This document shows positions 56,734 through 64,000 of a stretch of DNA of 64,000 bases, piece after piece. Each line of letters opens with the position of its first letter. The first letter of the stretch is position 1. This DNA is from Rhizorhabdus wittichii RW1 (lineage in GTDB: Bacteria > Pseudomonadota > Alphaproteobacteria > Sphingomonadales > Sphingomonadaceae), in NCBI GenBank assembly GCA_000016765.1, contig CP000699.1, forward strand, positions 2,666,001 to 2,730,000. The letters are read 5' to 3'. Under the pieces are notes generated by a model, which saw only the letters and a program-made list of their open reading frames with translations, was not told the DNA's origin and searched no databases. A program made the translations under genes and the position numbers.

Positions 56734-58275
56734 ATGAGACTCCTCGCGCCGGTCCTTCGGTCCCCTCCCTTTCCGGGCACGCCGGCCGACACCGCGGCGG
56801 TGAGCCGCGCCGCGCGGCTGCCGGCGCCGCGCGGCGAGCTTTCGGCAGCCGAGATCGAGCGGGCGCGGCGGCTGGCGGAGCAGATCGCGGCGGAACGGAT
56901 CGGCGGCGACTTCTGGAGCCCCGGCGCCGCCAATGTCTGGACGCGGATCGCCGCCGGATCGCCGGTCGCCGCGCAGGGCGACGACGAGGCCGGGCTGCTC
57001 GCCTGGATCGCGGGGGCCGAGGTCGACTGGCTGAGCGACGGCCGCTTCGCCGACATCGCCCGCGACGGCGCCTCCGATCCGCTCGAACGCGCGATCACCT
57101 GCTGGCTGATCGACGCCGCCGACTATCGCGATCCCTATTCGGGCCGGCCCGTGTCGATCGAGGCGGCGGTCGAGCAGCTCGCCTTCTGGCGCCAGACGAT
57201 CGACCATAATCGCGGCATCGCCGTCGCCGCCGGCATCGCCGGATGGAAGCGGCGCGAGGTGGAGGCGATGCTGTGGCCTGGCGAGCCGCTGCATTTCGCC
57301 CGCTCGGCCGACGACGCGGTCCGCGCCGCCCGCACCGTTGCGGGCATGATCGCGGTGTGGCCGTCCAAGGCGCCGCGCGGGCTCGATGCCGAGGCGGCCG
57401 CGCACGGCGTCGCCGTCCATCCGGTCGAGGACGGCTTCCTGCGCTCGACCGGGCTGGGCAGCGACTGCCATCCGCCCCATTCGATCATCCTCGACCGCGA
57501 GGGGCTCCACCTCGATCCCAATCGCCCGTCCGAGTTGGAGCGGCTGATCGCCACCCCGATCGACAACCCCGTGCTGATCGCCCGCGCCGAGCGGCTGATG
57601 CGCGACCTGGTCGAGAAGGGGATCAGCAAATATGCCAGCGGCGGCCGCCCCTATGAGCGGCCGGTCAAGGGCCGCCGGCTGGTGCTCGTCACCGGCCAGG
57701 TCGAGGACGATCTGTCGGTCCGTCTCGGCGCGGCGGGGGTCGAGGGCAATCTCGACCTGATCCGGCGCGCCCGCGCCGCCGAGCCCGACGCCTTCCTGAT
57801 CTTCAAGCCGCATCCCGACGTCGATGCCGGCCACCGGCGCGGCGCCGTCCCCGACGCGGAGGCGCTCGCCCATGTCGACCTGGTGCTGCGCGACGTGCCG
57901 ATGGCATCGCTGCTCGACAGCGTCGACGCGATCCACGTGCTCACCTCGCTATCGGGATTCGAGGCGCTGATCCGCGGCTGCGAGGTTGTTACGCATGGGC
58001 AACCCTTCTATGCAGGTTGGGGATTGACGCGGGACATGGCTCCGCCCATTGAACGGCGACGGGGCCGCAACATAACGAAAGCGCAGCTTGTGGCGGCAAC
58101 CTTGATCCAGTACCCGCGCTACCTCGATCCGGTCACCAAGCTCCCCTGCCCTCCCGAAATACTGGTCGAGCGGCTCGCGGCCCAACCCGTTCCCCAGGAG
58201 ACGATCCTGACCCGGCTGCGGCGGTTGCAGGGACGGCTGCGGCGCGGCCTCGCCGCCGCGGGAGGCCGGGCATGA
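56734..58275 (+). CDS. kpsC: KpsC-like capsular polysaccharide glycosyltransferase
   Basis: About 513 aa. KpsC adds beta-Kdo residues to the phospholipid anchor of group 2 capsules. E. coli KpsC is larger with two similar modules; here only one EDGFLRSTGLGS motif is seen (near residue 228), followed by LILDREGLHLDPNRPS-like text (IILDREGLHLDPNRPS), GNLDLIRRARAAEPDAFLIF, KPHPDV and SLSGFEALIRGCEVVTHG. The N-terminal 170 residues may be a decayed first module. The start is uncertain (ATG 56734 used; a TTG at 56713 is in frame). It is coupled to kpsS (ATGA); no export genes adjoin. Confidence 0.88.
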   Translation: MRLLAPVLRSPPFPGTPADTAAVSRAARLPAPRGELSAAEIERARRLAEQIAAERIGGDFWSPGAANVWTRIAAGSPVAAQGDDEAGLLAWIAGAEVDWLSDGRFADIARDGASDPLERAITCWLIDAADYRDPYSGRPVSIEAAVEQLAFWRQTIDHNRGIAVAAGIAGWKRREVEAMLWPGEPLHFARSADDAVRAARTVAGMIAVWPSKAPRGLDAEAAAHGVAVHPVEDGFLRSTGLGSDCHPPHSIILDREGLHLDPNRPSELERLIATPIDNPVLIARAERLMRDLVEKGISKYASGGRPYERPVKGRRLVLVTGQVEDDLSVRLGAAGVEGNLDLIRRARAAEPDAFLIFKPHPDVDAGHRRGAVPDAEALAHVDLVLRDVPMASLLDSVDAIHVLTSLSGFEALIRGCEVVTHGQPFYAGWGLTRDMAPPIERRRGRNITKAQLVAATLIQYPRYLDPVTKLPCPPEILVERLAAQPVPQETILTRLRRLQGRLRRGLAAAGGRA

Positions 58276-59534
58276 AGCTGCACGACATCGCCAAGCAGCG
58301 CTTCCTGTTCCTGCAGGGTCCCCCCGGTCCCTTCTTCGACCGGCTCGGAGCGGCGCTGCGCGAGCTGGGCCATGCCGTCCATCGCATCAACCTCAACGCC
58401 GGCGACGCCGCGTCCTGGACCGGCCCCGCGATCGACTATCGCGGCACCGCCGAGCGCTGGCCGAGCTTCGTCGACGACTATCTGGTCCAGCATGCGATCA
58501 CCGACGTGATCCTGTTCGGCGACTGCCGCCCGCTCCACAACGCCGCGCGCGGCATGGCGCGGCTGCGCGGCGTGCGCGTCCACGTCTTCGAGGAAGGCTA
58601 TATCCGCCCCGACTGGGCGACGCTGGAGCTCGACGGCGTCAACGGCCACAGCTCGCTGCCGCGCGATCCCAAATGGTATCTCGACGCGGCGCGGACCCTG
58701 CCGCCGCTCGCCAAGCTGCCGACCGTGCCGTCGCGCTTCCGGCGGCGCGCGCAGGAGGCCACCAGCTATTATGCGCGGACCTCGATCGGCCGCTGGCGCT
58801 TCCCGCACTACAAGTCGCACCGCGACCGCTCCGCCCCGGCCGAGGCGCTCGGCTGGCTCAAGCAGTTCGCGCTGCGCAGCGTCCATGAGGAGCAGGCCGA
58901 GACCGCGCTCGCGACGCTCGAGGGCAAGCGCTATTTCGCGCTGCCGCTCCAGCTCTCGTCGGACCACCAGATCCGCGTCCATTCGCTGTTCGGCACGATG
59001 CAGGCGGGCGCCTCCTATGTGATCGAGAGCTTCGCCCGCTCGGCGCCCGGCGACACCTATCTACTCGTCAAGGAACATCCGCTCGACAGCAGCCTGTTCA
59101 GCTGGCGCCGCTTCATCCGGCGCGAGGCGCGGCGGCTCAACGTCGAGGACCGGGTGCTCTTCGCCAAGGGCGGCAAGATCGACGACATCGTCGAGAATTC
59201 GCTGGGCGTCGTCACCGTCAACAGCACCACCGGCACGCTGGCGCTGGCCTGCGGCATCCCGGTGATCGCGCTGGGCCAGGCGGTCTACAACATCCCCGGC
59301 ATCACCTTCGAAGGTCCGCTCGACGCCTTCTGGAGCAACCCGACCCCGCCCGACCCGCGCATCTGGGACGCCTTCTCGCGCGTGCTCCAGGCCCGCTGCC
59401 TCGTCTATGGCGGCTTCGCCAGCGACGAGGGGATCGAGATGCTGGTCGAGGGATCGATCGCCCGCCTGGTCGAAGCGTCGAAGATCATCGACCTGAGCCG
59501 CTATCTGGAAGGCACCGCGCAGGCCGCGGAGTAA
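58272..59534 (+). CDS. kpsS: KpsS-like capsular polysaccharide Kdo transferase
   Basis: A 420-aa partner of KpsC that adds the first Kdo to lyso-phosphatidylglycerol. Features are FLFLQGPPGPFFDRLGAALR at the start, VHVFEEGYIRPDWATLELDG near residue 100, PLQLSSDHQIRVHSLF near 225, LLVKEHPLD near 262 and NSTTGTLALACGIPVIALG near 317. The start overlaps kpsC by 4 bp. Capsule ABC export genes (kpsMTED) are absent from the window. Confidence 0.92.
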   Translation: MKLHDIAKQRFLFLQGPPGPFFDRLGAALRELGHAVHRINLNAGDAASWTGPAIDYRGTAERWPSFVDDYLVQHAITDVILFGDCRPLHNAARGMARLRGVRVHVFEEGYIRPDWATLELDGVNGHSSLPRDPKWYLDAARTLPPLAKLPTVPSRFRRRAQEATSYYARTSIGRWRFPHYKSHRDRSAPAEALGWLKQFALRSVHEEQAETALATLEGKRYFALPLQLSSDHQIRVHSLFGTMQAGASYVIESFARSAPGDTYLLVKEHPLDSSLFSWRRFIRREARRLNVEDRVLFAKGGKIDDIVENSLGVVTVNSTTGTLALACGIPVIALGQAVYNIPGITFEGPLDAFWSNPTPPDPRIWDAFSRVLQARCLVYGGFASDEGIEMLVEGSIARLVEASKIIDLSRYLEGTAQAAE

Positions 59535-59551
59535 CTCCCGGGCCCCAACCT

Positions 59552-59637
59552 CGTCATGCCGGCGGAGGCCGGCATCTCAGGCGGCTCCTGTCGCGACCTC
59601 TTCTCCTCCCGAGATCCCGGCCTCCGCCGGGATGACG
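59552..59637. repeat. REP-like element (CGTCATCCCGGC type) after kpsS
   Basis: An 86-bp pair of opposed arms, CGTCATGCCGGCGGAGGCCG then GCATCTC and GAGATCCCGGCCTCCGCCGG with GATGACG. The left arm has G and C changes (GCCGGC for CCCGGC). Third copy of this family in the window. Confidence 0.88.
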
Positions 59638-59644
59638 ATAGACG

Positions 59645-60175
59645 TCAGCGATCCTTCCGCAGGATATATTCCTCGTCATACCAGCTGCCGACCTTGAAGC
59701 GGTAGTCGCCGACCTTCTCGAAACCGCGCGCCGCATAGACCGCCTGCGCCTTGTCGTTGCCCGACCAGACGCCGAGCCACACCGGCCCCGGCCGCGCCTC
59801 GGCGAGGTGGCCGAGCGCGGCGTCGAGCAGCGCCTTGCCAAGCTTCATCCCCTGCGCCTCGCGCAGCACGTAGAGTTGGTAGAGTTCGCCCTGCGCTTCG
59901 CCCGCCTCGGGGTGCGGCAGCTTGCACGGGCCCACCTGCGCATAGCCGAGCAGCCGGTCGCCGGCATCGGCCACCCAGGTCCGCCGGGCCGGATCGGCGA
60001 GCTCCGCCGCGACCGCCGGCGCCGAATAGGACGCCGTCTCGAAGATTGCGCGATCGGCGGGAGGATAGGGGATGGCGAAGCCTTCCTCCAGGAAGGTCTC
60101 GCGAAAGGTGCGGAGCTTGAGCGCGGCCAGCGCGGCGGCGTCCTCGGGCCGGGCGATGCGGATCGTTGCGGTCAT
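59645..60175 (-). CDS. GNAT-family N-acetyltransferase
   Basis: A 176-aa acetyltransferase. IRIARPEDAAALAALKLRTF at the start, YQLYVLREAQGMKLGKALLD near residue 97 is the acetyl-CoA loop (Q-G-M-K-L-G-K pattern), and GVWSGNDKAQAVYAARGFEK near 135 is the C-terminal motif. The substrate is unknown. It stands downstream of the rpsA terminator and before a REP-like element. Confidence 0.88.
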   Translation of the reverse strand: MTATIRIARPEDAAALAALKLRTFRETFLEEGFAIPYPPADRAIFETASYSAPAVAAELADPARRTWVADAGDRLLGYAQVGPCKLPHPEAGEAQGELYQLYVLREAQGMKLGKALLDAALGHLAEARPGPVWLGVWSGNDKAQAVYAARGFEKVGDYRFKVGSWYDEEYILRKDR

Positions 60176-60234
60176 CCCGCCTGACTGGGGGCGACGGGGG
60201 GCCGAGGTCAAGCCCGTCCCGTCTCGGTCCAGGC

Positions 60235-60272
60235 AAAAGAAAAGGGGCGCGGAAGCAAGCCTTCCGCGCCCC
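60235..60272 (-). terminator. Rho-independent terminator of rpsA
   Basis: On the minus strand GGGGCGCGGAAG-GCTTG-CTTCCGCGCCCC, a perfect 12-bp stem, is followed by TTTTCTTTT. Confidence 0.93.
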
Positions 60273-60295
60273 GATCCTTTTCCGTTCGAACAGGC

Positions 60296-62005
<1,710 letters not shown>

Positions 62006-62288
62006 AGACGAATGTCTTCCTGTTTCGATTTATTCCGGCCATCCGGTTGTCTCCGGAGGTCTAAAAGCCCGATCGGATCAGGCTTTCATCGGGATTTGCG
62101 ATCTCGATCCACGAACCGGGCTCATTCCCGGCTCGATCGAGGTCGTGGGCCAGAACCGCCCCGGAAGCCCCATGCCTCCGCGGCATCCGCCACGCGATTG
62201 CGATCGCGAAGCCCCGAAAGCATAAAAGGCACGGCAAAGGATCGGCTGTTGCTGCCGACCCCCTGTCGCGCCTGCTGGCGATCGCTTT
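62006..62288. other. cmk-rpsA intergenic leader
   Basis: 283 bp with no supportable gene. It holds GC-rich partial inverted repeats (GCCCGATCGG region near 62068 and CGATTGCGATCGCG near 62196) and presumably the rpsA promoter and leader, which S1 often autoregulates. I see no riboswitch. Confidence 0.5.
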
Positions 62289-62915
62289 CTAGCGGTCCGC
62301 CGTCCGGGCCTCCACGAGCGAAATCGCCCGTTGGACGGCCGCGTCTATACCGAGATCGCTGGTATCGAGCAAGTCGGCATCGTCGGCCTGCCGCAGCGGT
62401 GCGGCAGACCGCCCGGCATCGCGTTCGTCGCGGGCGAGGATGTCGGCCATCACCGCGTCGAACGGCACGGCCGCGCCCATCCGCTCCAGCTCGTGGAAGC
62501 GGCGTTCGGCGCGCACCAGGCTGCTGGCGGTGACGAACAGCTTGGCGTCGGCGTGCGGCGCGATCACCGTGCCGATGTCGCGCCCGTCGAGCACCGCCCC
62601 GCCCGGCTGGCCGGCGAAGGCGCGCTGTCGATCGAGCAGCGCCGCGCGCACCGGCGGATGGACCGAGACGAGCGAGGCCGCCCGGCCCGCCGCTTCGGTC
62701 TTGAGCGCGGGATCGCCGAGCAGCGCGGGATCGAAGGCGCAGCCGGCGAGCGCGTCGGCCGGATCGGCGGGATCGCCGCCCGCCCGCTCCACCGACACGC
62801 CGACCGCGCGGTAGAGCAGCCCGGTGTCGAGATGCGGCAGCCCGTAATGGCGCGCGAGCGCCTTGGCGATCGTGCCCTTGCCCGACGCCGCCGGCCCGTC
62901 GACCGCGATGATCAT
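62289..62915 (-). CDS. cmk: Cytidylate kinase
   Basis: A 208-aa nucleoside monophosphate kinase. The P-loop [20 protein letters not shown] opens the protein, followed by [12 protein letters not shown] near residue 28 and [20 protein letters not shown] near 108. It phosphorylates CMP and dCMP. Its ATG overlaps the aroA stop (ATGA), the usual aroA-cmk order. Confidence 0.97.
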   Translation of the reverse strand: MIIAVDGPAASGKGTIAKALARHYGLPHLDTGLLYRAVGVSVERAGGDPADPADALAGCAFDPALLGDPALKTEAAGRAASLVSVHPPVRAALLDRQRAFAGQPGGAVLDGRDIGTVIAPHADAKLFVTASSLVRAERRFHELERMGAAVPFDAVMADILARDERDAGRSAAPLRQADDADLLDTSDLGIDAAVQRAISLVEARTADR

Positions 62916-64000
62916 GCCGCGACCGCCCCCAGCTCGCCCATCAATCGGGTGAAGCCCGGGAAGCTGGTCGCGACCGGGCCCATGTCGTCGATCGTCACCG
63001 CCGCCTTCGACACCAGCCCCGCGACCGCGAAGCTCATCGCGATGCGATGGTCGAGTCGCGCGGCGATCGTCGCGCCGCCCGGCAGCGGATCGCCGCCGGT
63101 GCCGTCGATGATCAGCCCGTCCTCGAGCTCCTCGACCCGGGCGCCGATCGCGCGCAGCCCCTCGGCCATCACCGCGATCCGGTCCGATTCCTTGACCCGG
63201 AGCTCCTCCAGCCCGCGCGCGACGGTGCGCCCCTCGGCCAGCGCCGCCGCGACGAACAGGATCGGATATTCGTCGACCATCGAGGCGACCGTCTCGACCG
63301 GGGTCTCGATGCCCTTCAGGGTCGAATGGCGCACGACGATGTCGGCGACCGGCTCCCCGCCGACCTCACGCGGATTGGCGAATTCGATGTCGCCGCCCAT
63401 CATCCGCAGCACGTCGAACAGCGCGGCGCGGGTGGGGTTGAGGCCGACATTGGCGATCGTCACCGCCGACCCCGGCACGAGCAGCGCCGCGACCACCGGG
63501 AAGGCGGCCGAGGAGGGATCGCCCGGCACGACGATATGCTGCGGCTGCAGCTCGGCCTCGCCGCGAATCGATATGATCCGCGCGCCGTCGGCGTCCTGCT
63601 CCACCTCCAGCTCGGCGCCGAAGCCCCGGAGCATCCGCTCGCTATGGTCGCGGGTCGCGACCGGCTCGATCACCCGGGTGATGCCGGGGGTGTTGAGCCC
63701 GGCGAGCAGCACCGCCGACTTGACCTGCGCCGAGGCGACCGGAAGCCGATAGTCGATCGGCACCGCCGGGCTGATCCCGCGCAGCATCAGCGGCAGCGTG
63801 CCGCCCTTGCCGCCCGGGGTGGCGGTCACGTCGGCGCCCATCAGCGACAGCGGCTCGATCACCCGGTTCATCGGCCGCTTCGACAGCGAGGCGTCGCCGG
63901 TGAAGGTGGCGGTGATCGCGTGGCTGGCGACGAGGCCCATCAGCAGCCGGGTCGAGGTGCCCGAATTGCCCATCTCCAGCGCGCCCTCGGGCTGGAGCAG
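62912..64000 (-). CDS. aroA: 3-phosphoshikimate 1-carboxyvinyltransferase (EPSP synthase), 5' end beyond the window
   Basis: At least 363 residues of EPSP synthase; the N-terminal part (about 85 residues) lies outside. The frame stays open to base 64000 ([20 protein letters not shown]), so the ATG at 63973 is internal. [55 protein letters not shown] and [19 protein letters not shown] (here [16 protein letters not shown]) are family motifs. It catalyses the sixth step of the shikimate pathway. The gene is partial only because the window ends. Confidence 0.97.
   Translation of the reverse strand: MLQPEGALEMGNSGTSTRLLMGLVASHAITATFTGDASLSKRPMNRVIEPLSLMGADVTATPGGKGGTLPLMLRGISPAVPIDYRLPVASAQVKSAVLLAGLNTPGITRVIEPVATRDHSERMLRGFGAELEVEQDADGARIISIRGEAELQPQHIVVPGDPSSAAFPVVAALLVPGSAVTIANVGLNPTRAALFDVLRMMGGDIEFANPREVGGEPVADIVVRHSTLKGIETPVETVASMVDEYPILFVAAALAEGRTVARGLEELRVKESDRIAVMAEGLRAIGARVEELEDGLIIDGTGGDPLPGGATIAARLDHRIAMSFAVAGLVSKAAVTIDDMGPVATSFPGFTRLMGELGAVAA

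Overview
The window is a GC-rich stretch of alphaproteobacterial chromosome. Gene content points to the Sphingomonadaceae (Sphingomonas or Rhizorhabdus-like): a methionine synthase split into two genes behind an ArsR-methyltransferase fusion, a KpsC/KpsS pair, a Wza/BY-kinase exopolysaccharide export operon, COQ9, an alphaproteobacterial-type GltX, a RibB with a degenerate RibA half, TonB-linked peptide uptake, and many sphingomonad-type REP-like palindromes. This assignment is inference from gene content; no database was searched.

Layout. 1-5.8 kb: a minus-strand methionine operon (ArsR/SAM-methyltransferase regulator, metF, metH N-part, metH C-part) whose first three genes overlap by ATGA, with a palindrome over the start of the regulator. 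5.9-8.1 kb: mlaA, a small lipoprotein with a strong terminator, and a class A acid-phosphatase-like protein. 8.1-12.2 kb: a minus-strand exopolysaccharide export operon (wza, beta-barrel, wzz, BY-kinase). 12.4-12.7 kb: tRNA-Leu(UAA) interrupted in its anticodon loop by a group I intron of about 250 nt. 12.8-14.1 kb: ihfB, separated from its ancestral upstream DNA by an IS5-family element with a TCA target duplication. 14.2-29.5 kb: a cytochrome c, then a peptide and amino-acid scavenging locus: Lrp regulator and ATP-grasp enzyme on the minus strand; two S10 serine carboxypeptidases, an ornithine cyclodeaminase homologue, an amidohydrolase, an APC permease, an aminotransferase, a TonB receptor and an M61-like peptidase on the plus strand. 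A bipartite motif (TTATGCGC, 24 nt gap, AGAATAA) stands before two of its transcription units, with a weaker version before a third. 29.5-33.2 kb: stress membrane protein, higBA toxin-antitoxin, tRNA-Tyr, rlmB, a 231-bp inverted repeat, ferredoxin, 3-methyladenine glycosylase.

33.2-45.7 kb: pheST, a small GIY-YIG gene lying exactly between two copies of a REP-like element, rplT/rpmI, an AsmA protein, hisN, a VOC protein, an SDR-DoxX fusion with a DUF2269-like partner, prs and gltX. 45.8-50.9 kb: PspC-like and TonB-like proteins, then a riboflavin operon (ribD, ribE, ribBX, ribH) in which RibB carries an N-terminal helix-turn-helix and a RibA half without the zinc cysteines; a perfect 20-bp palindrome lies just upstream of it. 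51-64 kb: old yellow enzyme, EamA transporter, COQ9, feoAB behind a Fur-like box, ssb, kpsC/kpsS, GNAT, rpsA, cmk and a 5'-truncated aroA.

The most unusual items are the intron-bearing tRNA-Leu, the HTH-RibBX protein beside its probable operator, the GIY-YIG gene between REP-like elements, and the peptide locus with its shared upstream motif. Nearly all other genes are ordinary chromosomal housekeeping or envelope genes.
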